Shown here one piece after another: positions 1 to 11,854 of a DNA stretch of 64,000 bases (positions are counted from its first letter, which is position 1; the number at the start of each line of letters is the position of its first letter). Under the pieces are notes generated by a model that saw nothing but the letters and a program-made list of their open reading frames with translations, searched no databases and was not told where the DNA came from. The stretch covers positions 1,116,001 through 1,180,000 of the forward strand of contig NADL03000699.1 of NCBI GenBank assembly GCA_002205965.3, in the 5' to 3' direction. The translations under genes were made by a program, and so were the position numbers. The DNA comes from Kappaphycus alvarezii. Taxonomy: Eukaryota > Rhodophyta > Florideophyceae > Gigartinales > Solieriaceae.

Positions 1-39
1 ACAGGCACAGCACAAACCCCACATTAGTCCAGGGTTGCC

Positions 40-190
40 GCAGGATTATTAAACCTAGGACTTGATCCTGGGCGGTAGTCCAGGATTTGATATTATATGC
101 TACCAGGATTTATCCAAGGTTTCTAAAACCTGGAGATTATATTTCGAGAACACACCAGGAATCCTGGGACCAAATTCCCAGGATTGCCAA
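40..190. repeat. Degenerate GGATT/CCTGG repeat arm, left edge
   Basis: Many partial copies of AGGATT..., TCCTGGG and their complements (CCCAGGATT) lie within 150 bases. The same vocabulary fills 3.8-5.16 kb, so this is probably the left repeat arm of the same element, or of a relative continuing off the window. No coding potential is seen. Confidence 0.5.
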
Positions 191-800
191 ATTACCGGAG
201 AATAGGGGGCCCTGAGAGCACCTCTTTTTGTATTTTAAGATCTATCAGGCCGAATAATAGGTCCCCTTTACTTTCCACATCATTTTCAGGCTCTCTACAG
301 CCACCGTTCCTCCACTAGACATGATACCAGGGGTACCGGTTCAAAACAGTCATATACCTAGGAGCCGGCAATGCACTCAATGTCCATAATTCTTATATCC
401 TCAGTTTCATGACCAAGAATACAATCCGTTCTTTGGACATATGACCGAGCAGATTCATCATCTGAAGAAGAAGAACGCGCTCCAAAAAGCCTAGAAAATT
501 GTCAGATTCCCGCCGCGGATATGCAATACAATGGCCGTATCGAATATTCATATTATTAGTACGTACCTCCCATCAGTCCACGTGATGCTGTAGCAAACCT
601 ACAAATGAAAACTGCATAATACCTTTCGGCCAGTACTGCGTTGCTAGTAATATTACTATTCATAGCCATTCCCCAAAAACGTACATGCACTGAAGTGGCC
701 AAGCCACGCGAGTAAAAACAATTCATTCAGTCCAAAAAAAAAGTCTTAGTTGCAACTATCCTTAATGCTTCGGGTGGCACTTATAGGGGCTGGGACTTAC
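191..800. other. Gene-free spacer
   Basis: I see no ORF of note, RNA gene or clear repeat here. It separates the left repeat arm from the GA-rich tandem repeats. Confidence 0.5.
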
Positions 801-829
801 CTTATTTCAAATGCTGATGCCGGCTCTCC

Positions 830-1420
830 CTTTAGGTGATGGGGGCATCACGGGATGTTGCGGGAGGACGCCCAAGAGAAGGGCAGTGACGGAGGTGAGA
901 TGGGAGCGAGCGGGGAGCCACTGCCGTTGCACGCTGAAGAAAGTCGGTAGTTTTGGCGGAATTTGGGAGGTAGTAAGCAGAAAACCACCGAGAAGGGTGG
1001 CAGTGATGCCTTTGATCATTGGCGGGAGGGAGTGGAAAGCCATTTTGAAAATACGGCGGTGATGGTTGCGATGATTGAGAAGAGGGAGCGAAATTACACG
1101 GCAAAGGGCGGCGGTAATGTTGGCCGTCAGTAGTTGGTAGAGAGCGAAAAGTCCACAGCAGAGGGAAACAGTGGTAATGACGACTGTTAAGGGAGGGAGT
1201 GGAAAGTCGATTGCAAAGGGCAGCGATGACTCACCTCACATCGCTTCGTTCGACGCGCAAATTCTGAAGTTCGGAAGGAGTAAGCGGAAATGATATATCA
1301 AAGGGGAGCTGTGGTGTTGACGATCATTTGGGGGGAGGGAACAGGAATGCTACTGCAGAAGATGACAGTGTTGACTGCGATCGTTTGGAGAGTGGGAGCT
1401 GGAAGCCGTGCAAAAGAACT
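830..1420. repeat. Degenerate GA-rich tandem repeat
   Basis: A unit like GGGAGGGAGTGGAAAGYCR, followed by an AAGGGCGGCGGTRATG-like stretch, recurs at about 1,020, 1,190 and 1,330, with weaker forms between. Spacing varies from about 60 to 160 bases, so it is an old, eroded array. The short ORFs across it on both strands are most simply products of the repeat. Confidence 0.45.
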
Positions 1421-2357
1421 GCTTAATCTGCGTGATGTATGGGGGGATTGGGAAGGGGATGAAGTGTGGGATGATTCAGAATTGAATACTCTCAAGTTGA
1501 GAATTGAGACCTCGGAAATCCTGCAAAGTGTTTTCAAATTTGGAGATACTGCTTTGATAGATCAGATGAGAAGGGTTATGATTTGTGATATTCTGCATTT
1601 TCATCGATCGGGATGTGTTCCCAGCCACCCAATTCAAGCTGAACTTGGACACCAGTGTCTCCCGGTCGTTCGTAATGCTATTTTGTCGGATTCTAACCCT
1701 GAAGTCCGCTGGTGCAGTATGGAGGAAGATGGGGAGCAGTCTATCGTATTGATGTTGCAACTATACAACGACAAATTGGTAACGTCTATGAAGCCTTGAA
1801 GAATAACATTTTATCCATTCCATTTCGCTGCATTCGACTTTGCTGAGGAGTGCTGTCGCCGACTCATTGCAGACGGAAGTACAATAGTCGCCTTCCTTCC
1901 AACCAAATCGACAGGTTTCTTGGATGGATCAGACCAGTTGAGTACGTAAGAAGCTATCGACCTGGTCATGCGACCACTCAGAGAAGTTGCCAAATCAGGA
2001 TTCTTGGCTGTCGATGCAGATTGTGTGAAGTGGCGGTGCCACACAGTCATCGCTAGCTATTGCCCTGACCTCCCGGAGGCAAAGCAGCTTCTCTCGGTTC
2101 GGTCCGGTATAGCAACACCTCTACCCTGTCATCGGTTCCTCGCAGAAAACTACAACTTTCCATACTGGACTGAAGCTGATCACCGGAATGTGGAGCATAC
2201 AGAAAATGTACTATATCAGTATCATGACCTCAAGCACCAGGCGATAAAGGATGAGAAATCCAAACCAGCAATTTCACGTGAACGGAAACGGGAGGCCAGA
2301 GATATGTTGAAAGATTGGGGTAGTGGACTATCCAAGGCCTCAGTCACCAAGATCTGA
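1290..2357 (+). pseudogene. Transposase remnant, CMC/CACTA (Plavaka-like) type
   Basis: Two long open stretches (1,290-1,799 and 1,968-2,357) lie in different frames. The second contains a segment with CHTVIASYCPDLPEAKQLL, followed about 10 residues later by TPLPCHRFL, and then a basic, charged C-terminal part (RERKREARDMLKDWG). The spacing of a His, a D-x-P/E stretch and a PC-x-x-C/H-like site is the pattern I associate with the core of Tnp2/Plavaka-type transposases. These enzymes cut and move DNA elements of the CACTA group. At least one frame change separates the two parts and no intron sites are obvious, so this reads as a decayed gene. The flanking degenerate repeats suit a CACTA-type element, whose subterminal regions are repeat-rich. 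The family call rests on pattern memory. Confidence 0.4.
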
Positions 2358-2940
2358 TGACCAGGCCCGCAGGTGTTCGCTCCTTGGTCTTCGGTTGTTG
2401 ATTGCTAAACTCACATACTCGTGGATGGCAGAGGGTATATGCGTTGTCATCATACGCTGAAGCGCTTTCTCAGAAGTTTGACTTGTCAAGGCCCGTTCCT
2501 TGGCCCTATTGCGAAAGATTAATTGTGCTTGGGAGCTGAGAAGGCCGGTAGTTGTAGCGACAAAGGCGTAGAAACGTATTGCGGGGTTCACACCTGACAG
2601 AGCCGGCATGCTGAGCGGGTGACCTGACTATTACGATGTCTGTTCTCAAAACAAACCAAGGCGAGTACATTTATTGTTGAACGCCACTGCAACACAGCAC
2701 GCATAGCACATATTTGAACCTAATTTCAACTCAACTATTGCTCATCCCTCTAATAATCGCTTATCATGGGAATAGTACACTCAGCTGAAAAGGCAACAGC
2801 TTCTTTTCCAGGTTCCTCCATATGACAGATGTAGCAATCCAAAATTACTCCTAACCAGCAACAAACGAGATCGTGAAATCCACTTTCAGTCAAGGCGATG
2901 TAGATATGACCTTTCCTTGGATGAACGAATGCAATTGTAT

Positions 2941-3315
2941 TCACGCGACGATGATTCTGAAGGGAGTCGGCCAGAGTTTCATGCTCCGGAATACCAATTT
3001 TTCAAATGACTCGTCTTCCTCCCTTTCCGAGCATATCCTGTCCAACTCTCTGTCAAGCCGCTTCGCGCAGTGATTGAGAAGTTCTACTGTCGCGGAAGGT
3101 ATTAGCTGCTCAAAACTCCCCTTCAAAACCACTGTTTCGCTTCCACCCTTACTTATCCCTTGCTTTTTCCTAGGCAAGTCCTCAATAAGGGCAGTCATCC
3201 ACGCATCGAGCCGAGCCAAAAGAATTATACTGATCTCGTCATACTTCCCAGTTCCCCTACCGTATACTTCTTCAGTCGTGCCGCGTGCAGGTTCGTCACC
3301 GGACAGGCTGTCCAC
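2941..3315 (-). CDS. Unidentified ORF, possible second gene of element A
   Basis: This is a 124-codon open frame that stays open upstream of its non-ATG first codon. The product is hydrophilic and helix-like, with acidic and basic clusters (ARLDAWMTALIEDLPRKKQG; CAKRLDRELDRICSEREED), and looks more protein-like than the overlapping frames. No domain is recognised. It converges on the transposase remnant and lies inside the same repeat-bracketed unit, so it may be an accessory ORF of that transposon. A chance ORF is also possible at this length. Confidence 0.25.
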   Translation of the reverse strand: MDSLSGDEPARGTTEEVYGRGTGKYDEISIILLARLDAWMTALIEDLPRKKQGISKGGSETVVLKGSFEQLIPSATVELLNHCAKRLDRELDRICSEREEDESFEKLVFRSMKLWPTPFRIIVA

Positions 3316-3469
3316 TCCGTCGAGTTCCCGGCAGTCATAAGACTCTGTGCCTTCCGCACAATTCTCCCGAAACGTGGCACGTCTTCACCACGATTCCTCA
3401 TCATGGCCCTAGTTGAGCGTCCAGGGGCGTCCTTTTGCAATAATCGCATAGACATACGGCCGCCGGTCA

Positions 3470-3800
3470 TTGCAAGTAAAGATTGGAAATCGAAGGTACG
3501 AGAGGTAGATGGGACGAGCTGGATGGAAAAGAGGGAAAATGAGGAAGTGGCATATGGGAGAACGGGTAGGTGTTAAATGCACGAAAGAGAGAGGGGGGTA
3601 AATGGCGACTGGTGAGTCGGTGGAGATTGAATGAGGAGGGAAAAAATACAAGTGGGAAGAGGAGGATGGTGTGAATGGGGAGTGAATAACGAATGAAAAG
3701 AAGGGGGCTAATGAGGAAATGAGGGGGCGGGGAGCGAGCGATTGAAGTTAGAATGATGATGCAGAGGAGCAGATGATAAGAAGGGAGTTAAAAGGCGGGG
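3470..3800 (+). repeat. Purine-rich low-complexity tract
   Basis: About 330 bases are dominated by A and G on this strand (runs such as GAGAGAGGGGGG and GAGGAGGGAAAAAA). It shows no period I can fix and no coding signal. It sits between the unidentified minus-strand ORF and the GGATTCCTGGGA array. Confidence 0.5.
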
Positions 3801-5160
3801 AGTTTTGGTATTGGATAATACTCCCAGGGAGTCACTCATGACTTCGCATATATTCCCGAGGAAATCAATAGGAATTGAACTCCTGGACACCCAGAAAAGT
3901 TTATTTCTTGGAAATTTACCTTGGAAATATTGACTTGTGCAACCCAAATGGTATCTTGTCAAGTGAGATGGGTATCCTATCCCATATAAGCATTACAGTA
4001 ACGCTACATCATTTGTCTTGAGTGCGTTATTTAGTTATTTTAAGTTAATTTAGGAAGACCGGAAACCAGATGTATTAAATTTAAAGGAGAGTTGTCCCGA
4101 GGATTCGCGGGATATTTTAGGATTACTGGGGATTTCCTGGGAAATCGGTTACTAAAAGCCTGCGTGTTGCACCGTGCAACACCCAGGACTCCCCGATATA
4201 GTGACTGGATTCCTGAATGGTGCGAGGTATTTCTACTTGTTTCCTGAAAAATCGTTCACTAAAAGGCGAAATCACCTAGGGTCCGACCATGCTTACCAGA
4301 ATTTACGCGCATGTCTCGGGATTTATGAAGGTTTCCCGTGATTCCTGGGAATTTCTTGGAAATTGTTTACCAAAGAATGTAAGCACCTCTAAAACTACTT
4401 TGTTCCCAGTAATCCCCGGAGCATTGCGGGATTACTAGTTGTTTCTTATGAAATCATTTACTAAAGGAGTTAAGCACCTCTAGGCTGACTATTTTCCTCA
4501 GGAATCCCGGGAGTATCCTAGGATTCCTGTGGGGCTCCTGGGATTCCTGTGAGTTTCCTGGAAAATCCTTTAGTAAGCAAGTATGCACCTCTACACAGAC
4601 CACTATCCTCAAGAATCCGGGAGTATCACGGGACTACTGGGGGAACTCGGGGATTCATGGGAGTTTACCTAGATTCCTGGCAGCTTCCTGGAACTTCTTA
4701 TACGGGAGGGGGTAAGGACTTCTAGACCAGCTATATTTCCCTGAAAGCGGATATTATCCCGAGGTTCCTACTTGTCCAATCCTAGTAGTACCCAGACAAT
4801 CTGGATGAATATATCGAGTACCTGCAAATCAAACTTTCCCTCCAGGATTCCTGGGGTTCGGCCAAGGATTCCTGTAAATTTCCTGGGAGAAATATTTTTG
4901 GGGATGGGCGTTTTAGGAGCTTTAACGAACGCTGTGTTTCCTGGAAATCTTGGCCCGGGTACCCCTAGGTTTGATTCCCAGGATTCCTAGGGTCTTAATC
5001 CAAGGAAAATGCCAGCATTGCAAAATGTGTTTTACGGTGCTTACAGCCCACCCCAGGATTAAACTCCAGAATTCCTGGGAAATTTGGTAGGATTTCTGGG
5101 GCCCTCCTGGGGCCCAGAATGATCCTAGGGGGAAGATCCTGGACTTGGAAAACTACCGAC
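3800..5160. repeat. Degenerate tandem array, about 107-113 bp unit (element A, right arm)
   Basis: The motif ACTAAAG...TAAGCACCTCTAG recurs near 4,148, 4,255, 4,368, 4,456, 4,569 and 4,697, giving steps of roughly 107, 113, 88, 113 and 128 bases. Between them TTCCTGGGAA/GGATTCCTGGG sub-repeats recur many times. Copies are diverged, with many substitutions and indels. The same sub-repeat occurs at 40-190. Read together, the two arms bracket the transposase remnant at 1.3-2.4 kb. Confidence 0.6.
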
Positions 5161-5475
5161 GCTCACATAAATATAAAAAATATGCGAACTGACAGTCGCT
5201 TCGGTATCTATATGAATATTTAAAACCAAACTTGTAAAACTTCCCTTCCCGAAGATTCATTATTCCCTCCAAGAGAACGAGGTGTCAGTTGTCGACCACA
5301 GAACTCAGTGTGACACCACCAATCGAGAACAAATTACGTTCTGATGTGACATCCGGCGCCATTCTATTCCAGAAGCCGATCTCCAACAACTTTTTCCCTC
5401 CTTTAAGGTGAGGGGAGTTCCCTTAGAGCCAAGTGACAGTCATCGAGCACACTATATCAGAACCTTCACTCCATT
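5161..5475. other. Spacer between elements A and B
   Basis: No gene or repeat is recognised. A small purine/pyrimidine-mixed stretch leads into the repeat arm of the next element. Confidence 0.4.
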
Positions 5476-5479
5476 CTAA

Positions 5480-5625
5480 CAATTCATGATATTGACACCA
5501 CCATCCCGGCACCATTTCACCGTTACCATCATTTTGACGCCATTATCACAGCATTACCACTCTCGCACCACCAGCATCGCATCATTATTCTGGCACCATC
5601 ATTCTGACAGCATCAATTGGTACCC
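5480..5625 (-). repeat. Degenerate short-repeat arm, left side of element B
   Basis: Repeats of the form (A)CCATCATTYTGRCRCCAT occur about six times in 145 bases. They are the reverse complement of the ATGGCRCCAGAATGATGG-like repeats at 7.64-8.06 kb, so the two arms are in inverted orientation around the core. Confidence 0.5.
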
Positions 5626-5639
5626 AGCATCAACCCGCA

Positions 5640-7640
5640 TTCGAAGTGGAACACTAGAAACGACGATCTCCTCGGAGGATTTCGAAACTGGGGTGTACGG
5701 CAATCAGGCAGACCTCACAAAGCACAATTACGCCCCGTCGTTCAGTGTATTTAGCAGTATGAAAATGATTAAACAATTCACGATTCAGAAGGACGCTATC
5801 ATCAAAGCAGTGACGATAGGCATATATCAACTTAAGGAAAAGCTCTGTGATACCATCAAAACCGATGCCAAGGACGCCTTAACATAGGCCTTATCCGTCG
5901 TTAGACTCATTCTCGCCTCTGTACGATACACAAGGAATGTGGATGGTTCGCAAAGTCACAACAGGGGAAGAAAAAGAAACAAGAACTTAATGATGTAGTG
6001 CTTGAAGAAATGCAAGATATTATGAGCAGAGAACACCTATTACAGCGCTTCATGTCTCAATTAACAGGGAGGAAGGCATCTGACATATTCAGTCACATAA
6101 AAAGCGGCCATGACAGCCCTTCTGCACTTTCCGTTTTCCTATTTGCTGCTCAAAGCCATAATAGGAAGGAATCTCATCCAACATTTCTTGTCCATGCTTC
6201 TAACTAGATGATCAAGGACAGTGTGACGCAACTCCTGTGGGCGGCAAGAAAAGGTATTATTTTTAGAGTTCCGGCGCGCTATGAAGACGAGTCCCTTCGA
6301 GGAAAACTTTTCATCCCACTACGGCTCTTGTGGCAGCTCCAGCTCGACATGTCGACATTTCGGAATTCGGAAAGTGGCTCTGAACAATCTCGAAGCAGTA
6401 CCCAACAAAATCATATATAGTTTGACGAGTGCATCAAAATGGCCAGACCAGACGTCATACCGGAATTGGGGCGAGAGAAATGTCTTTGGATAGAGAGGAA
6501 GCTGATTTCCCATGTAATTCAACATATATTTTCGCCTGCGGGAGACCTTAATTCCAGGAGTGATAGATTCAAGAGAAGTAGGAGCCAAGGTAACACCATT
6601 TTCCGTAAGAGGAACAGTTTGATGCCAGGAACACCGACACTCAGGTTTTGGATGATAATCTCCATGGGGACACAAGGTATGAGCTTCATCTTTTTGTAGT
6701 TGTTGCTCAGACGGTTCGCACTGCTGTTATGAATTTAGTTACGGAAGAGATAATGAAGGCAAAGGAGGTGTTTCTGAACGATATAGGTTCCTTTTTTAAG
6801 CGAAACAAATGTCCAGGATGACGTCCACCTATTCTTAAAGGGGTAATTCATTTCTTCCTGACGCACGAATGGGAAAATCGTTTTCCATAAATCATTACGC
6901 AGTTGAGGAAGAAGAGAAGCGATTATTTGATTTCTTTAAATCTTTGGATAATGTCATCGAGAGAATGTCAGTATACTCCCCGAAGGAAGCGACGGAAGCT
7001 GTGAAGGTATCGAGGCGATCGAATGAATTGAAATTTGTTCACGCCATTTCCGGGGTTAAGAATCGCTATACAGTACACTTCCATAGTTAAAGTAGTAACT
7101 GTAAATAGTATGGGAAATGGATACAGTGACAGAACTGCGGCCAGTCAAACCCCGGTGATATATACGGAGACTCGGGAAATTAACCTTCACAAGGTTGCCC
7201 TATCATTTCTCGAAGAATCATTTCGTGCTAAAAGTTCATTTTTGTTCCTTGCTTCATCTACAAAGTAATTGTTGGCCGCACATAACACTGCTTCGGCTTT
7301 TCGTGCACTTAAAATGAAATTTAAGAAGGAAAGATGTGCGTTATTCGAGGATGCACTTCTCTAGTTCATATGTCCCGCAGGGTCATCGCAGACGTGGAAA
7401 AATTTGGAAAGGCCCCATCCGTAAACCGTTCCAAACATAGGGATGGAAGATAGGATAGCGATTCGGACCCGCATCATGAATCTTCTGGTGATGTCATGGG
7501 AAGAATACGAACGCAGTATAGAAGAAGACGCAGCGACGGTTTCGAAACCCAGTAGACGGGCTGTTCCTAGTAAATATTTATATGATAGCGAAAAGGATGA
7601 AGGGTCAGTTGGTTTAGGTAAGGAAATTCGATTGACAACA
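5640..7640 (+). pseudogene. Decayed coding core of element B, family unknown
   Basis: Several short plus-strand open stretches read like broken protein: 5,640-5,887 (an IQKDAIIKAVTIGIYQLKEK-like segment), 5,998-6,207, 6,869-7,090 (an EEEEKRLFDFFKSLDNVIER-like segment) and 7,443-7,643. They are charged and helix-like, and interrupted by stops and frame changes. I recognise no domain. A 118-codon minus-strand frame (6,319-6,675) overlaps, so the direction is not certain. The core is flanked on both sides by inverted copies of the same short repeat, so I read it as the inside of a transposon. Confidence 0.3.
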
Positions 7641-8060
7641 TAATCCAATAAATTTGAGATTGGCAATAATGGGGTACTCAGGTAGTATAGAGAACGCCTG
7701 AATAACACCACTTTACAGTACTGGTGCCACCAGAATAGGGGCATTTTCTTGATAGTACTATGTTGATATTGATATGATACCATGATGGCACAAAAAGGCA
7801 TAATTCCGTCGATGTCATCAGAATAACACCACTTTGTTAACAGTAACGAAATGTCGCCACTTTTTTGATAGCATCAGAATGACACTAATGAGTTAATGAC
7901 ACCGAAATGACGCCATTTTGGTACTCCATTTTGTTGGTGGTTCCAAAATGACGCCAATTTGCTGATGGCATCATAATGGCGCAACTTATGGCATCAGCAT
8001 GAAACCACGGTATTGATGGAACATGAATGACATTAACATGCTCATTCGTATGGCTGCATA
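7640..8060 (+). repeat. Degenerate short-repeat arm, right side of element B
   Basis: About a dozen diverged copies of TTTTGATGGCATCAGAATGRCACCA occur in 420 bases at intervals of roughly 25-45. Orientation is opposite to the matching arm at 5,480-5,625. No coding signal. Confidence 0.55.
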
Positions 8061-9200
8061 TGCCTTTGTGATAACATCAGGGCAGTAATACCATTTTAAC
8101 AACATAATGAAAGAGATATGGAATCATTCTACAGACTCCATCATGATCATCACGCATTATGATAAAGTCGATGTAATAAGGCATCCTTATGAAATAAATC
8201 AGCTGGCGGCATCAGAATTGGAAATTTTTAATGGAATTACTAGAACAGTATGAACGGACCTGATCTATTCGAACCATTTGATTTGCGATAACGTCCTCTC
8301 ACGCATTTTTATCCGCTCACACTTACATGGAAACCTTCAATGTATCTGTATTCTGTCTATAAGTAGCCTGAATTTGACTGTAAACCTTCCTCTGATATCG
8401 TCAACTGTGCCGACTGTGCACTTCTGACTGTGCACACCCTTGACTATCGGACTACTGCATCCATCCGACTCCGACAATATTTAAATAGCGCCACTCTTTT
8501 GGTTCAATTAGAATGGTGATATGATATTGATATTTGCGAGGTGTGGAAGAAATTGTGGTACGAGTGAACCCATATAATGTTACTCTGAGGCATTCTACCA
8601 TATCTCATTCAATAGTGGATGATATCGGTCACTTCCTAGAATGTTTTAGATCTGTGTCCAAACCTGAGGAGATTTCAAAGCTGCAATTGGAATATGAACA
8701 GTTAACCTTCCAAGTAAGTCATTTGTTGTAGTTAGATCACCCAAAAATCGATATCGTAGTGCAGGTACACGAGTCCTTTCAATACAGAATTCAAGCAGGT
8801 GGTTTGGCAATTCCTCAAATGATGCCGCGATATGTTCACAACTCGTTCTTCGAAGGCTTTCCATTTACAAAATTTTCAACTGAGATCCCACACTGTCCAA
8901 GCTTTTCGTAGCCAACACATTTGTTTCATCGAATATACATTCACTTGAAAACCATGTTCAGGGTGGCTGATAAATGAATGTAATGTCATTGCCCCGCCTT
9001 CGTAATTTTTGAATACCATAAGTGATAATAATTGATGTGAACTAAGGGAAGGAGCAGCTTTCTGGCCTTTATCAGTACCGCAGAAGCACATGCTCACAAT
9101 TTAATCTTGCTGTATCCTTGCTGTCTTACTGTATCGGGACACCCCTCCTAGAACTTCCTTTGCATGGTCGGTACCAAATCCAATGGCAGAGAGAGTTGAA
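8061..9200. other. Spacer with small ORFs only
   Basis: A short direct repeat (CGACTGTGCAC / TGACTGTGCAC) lies near 8,410-8,435. A 65-codon frame at 8,534-8,731 has no recognised domain. I cannot support a gene here. Confidence 0.35.
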
Positions 9201-9217
9201 AGAACTGAAAATGGCAA

Positions 9218-9544
9218 TTAGCTTCGGTAAAACTTTGTAGGGCCAGTGATAACATCCGATGGTGCTTGACACTTCCCAATTTCCACTGTAGCGAGGAAGT
9301 CACGAATTATGCAGTGTGCTGGATTTGTATTTAGCATCCTCAACATCACGCATGTCGCACTGTTCATAGTAGAAGGTATCGAACCTCCCCCTTTTCTAAT
9401 GTTTCCTTTCACTTGAGTGTTATTCAAAGCCCTACCAACGTATGCCAGAAGTAATTTATTGAGACGATCGCTGGTAGTCGCTCGAGACACATAAGTCTCC
9501 CCGGGGAATGTAAGCACTTGTACACCACGTAAGATATCCCGCAA
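9218..9544 (-). CDS. Unidentified ORF
   Basis: This is a 108-codon frame, with open reading continuing upstream (a leucine- and alanine-rich helix-like stretch containing RASATALLLRVQALENTISG). The end resembles the loosely conserved C-terminal tail of a transposon protein, but no motif fixes a family. It lies between transposons B and C with no neighbour to suggest a role. A chance ORF is possible. Confidence 0.2.
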   Translation of the reverse strand: MRDILRGVQVLTFPGETYVSRATTSDRLNKLLLAYVGRALNNTQVKGNIRKGGGSIPSTMNSATCVMLRMLNTNPAHCIIRDFLATVEIGKCQAPSDVITGPTKFYRS

Positions 9545-9699
9545 ACCAGATATCGTGTTTTCTAGTGCTTGTACACGTAGTAGAAGAGCAGTAGCAGACG
9601 CTCTAAACTCAGAATGGGCAATTTATTCTTGCTCTCCGGTATCTCTAGTTGTTACTTGAAGGTTCTTATCGTCTGAAACATTATTTTTTCCATACGGTT

Positions 9700-10655
9700 A
9701 CTATTCGCAAACCCTCCACTTCGAATTAATTCCTTGTTGCCGACCAAACTCATGTCTCAGTTCCTAGTTGGGGATAAATGTGACGTCCTTGTATTTTCAC
9801 GTATTCAGGTCCCCGAGACCCGGTGAAAAGTGTGGCTTTGTGTACGTCAAATCCAAAGATCCATCAAAGCGCCTATACTGACAAGGACAGGCCAACACAC
9901 ATCTTTCCCACCGAAAAAATCAGACTTCCTCTTCCGTGAACCACCTAACTTCCTCTACAAGCATTATCTAACGAAGTAGTGTCAGCTTCGTTATCTGAAA
10001 GGTTCCACATAACTTCAGTATATTCCCCCACTTTCGGCACCGGCATGGGGGCAGGAGTAAGTCGACGGAGGTTGTAAGTCAGTATTGCTTCGACCCCATT
10101 ACGCGAATCATTCACCGGCTAACTCTCATTCCCATCCAAGTTCTGATCTGATAAACCACCCCGCAATTTCCGTCGTGACATGGTGTAACCTAGGATGGTT
10201 TTGCTTAACGCATACCTTTCTTCAGTGGCAACTGAAGCGAAAAGAGGATAGGTGGAATGAATATGAAGAACGGATGGAGTTGTCAGTGCCAAAATGAGAA
10301 ACATCGAAATATTTATGTTCTGGGCATATCAACCATACCTATTTATAAAGTTCTAGCAGTTGCTGCATTTGTAATGAAGAAACACCTAAAGGCTCGAATG
10401 TATTTCAGCTGGGAAATGTGAAACTCAAGTATTGGTATCATACAAAACACCACTTCCGAAGTGTTTTCATCTGATATGTGCTCCATATCGTTGAGAAATC
10501 CCTTCGGCCATCAACACTGAAAGGGATCAAAATAACATAATAAAGAGCTGAATACCTCCAATTTTGACATTTAGGCAAGCCTAACACAGTATGAGCAGTT
10601 ACAGGACTGGGTGTGTCACACTGTAAATGTGTAAACAACTCCTATAGCCTGTAAA
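9700..10655. other. Gene-free stretch
   Basis: Only ORFs of 60-70 codons overlapping on both strands are present. No domain, RNA gene or clear repeat is seen. Confidence 0.4.
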
Positions 10656-10659
10656 TGAT

Positions 10660-11460
10660 GACCACGGGCAGCAGTGGCGGCGGGTCACCACACTTATGGT
10701 TAGCCCTCAGCATGAGGATCCATCACAACCGCGTTCATCAGCATGATCGGCATCAGTAAGAGGTTTATCAATAAGAGGGTCATCAGGAAGAGGGCTTTCA
10801 ATAAGACATCCATCCGCACCAACGTCATCAGAACGAGGCCGCGTGTATGAGCGTTCAATTTCATGTAATAATGACTTTGCAAAAATATATTTTGAAGTAT
10901 ACGTAATTACCAAACTCGTAACGTAGTCCCTTACGATAAATCATAATAAAGAATAAACATACAGGGAAAGTAATATGAGATCTGCATAATTGATCTATCG
11001 ATGGATAGAAGGAATAAATGAAAAACACAATAAAAGCCGGGAGATGATGACCCCTTAGATATTATTGAGGTTCATACGGGTACCACTACATAATTGTTAT
11101 CGTAGTCACAATTCAAGTGGTATCTGCTATCCTTTTGCTGATGGCACCTGGAAGACAATAGCTCTTAACCTCGTAATGGAGGATCCCAGTCCTACCTGCA
11201 GGGTAATAATGACCCTAGCCGAAATGTGGTGTGCATAGTGTTCGTTAAAGAAATAAAAGCAAGACACAGCAAGCGACAGAAGTTCATGAACCCTCATACA
11301 GGTGGCCGTCGTACGCATCACCGCCGTGACGTCACCACCGTAGGGGTTCCGCTATCCTCATATTGATGGCTCTTAATTCATAGCTAGGTTATAAATATTT
11401 TCGGAGTGGGGGGTCATTTGTATTCACTCCACCAGTGCGAGGACCATCGTGACGCCGCAG
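10660..11460. repeat. Degenerate repeat arm, left side of element C
   Basis: CATCAG-centred repeats (CATCAGCATGATCGG, CATCAGTAAGAGG, ATCAATAAGAGGG, CATCAGGAAGAGG, CATCAGAACGAGG) occur in short succession. Looser forms follow at 11.06-11.46 kb (CACCGCCGTGACG, CACCACCGTAG, CATCGTGACGCCG). They resemble, in diverged form, the right arm at 15.2-17.6 kb. Confidence 0.4.
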
Positions 11461-11854
11461 CAAGAGTTATCCTTATTTTCAGTGCTTTAACCTATCGTTC
11501 ATTGCTAGGAGCAATTGATCGATGCAATCAACATGTATTGATGTTCCTGAAATTTTAGCTACTGCAGCCCTCGTACTTGAGATAAATCTCAAGTACTGAG
11601 GTAGCGGCAAGAGTTGAGTTCCTCATACAGATGGTTTTCGTAATGAATATTTAATTTCAAAAACAGATACAACGTCAGTAGTACTGGTGGCTAACCGTAA
11701 GTACCTATATACCATCAGAGGTCGTATGTCACTCCTTGTTATTCTGAGAATCATAATAAGTATAAAATGTACTATGTTCCGCCAACCTGCACGACTATTA
11801 TTTTGTTGGTAGCAACACCTGATAGTAATAAATTTCTCCAAGATCCCCCATCGG

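Noticed and set aside
811-1104. ORFs of 78-90 codons on both strands
   Set aside because: They lie in GA-rich tandem repeats and mirror each other; repeat artefacts.
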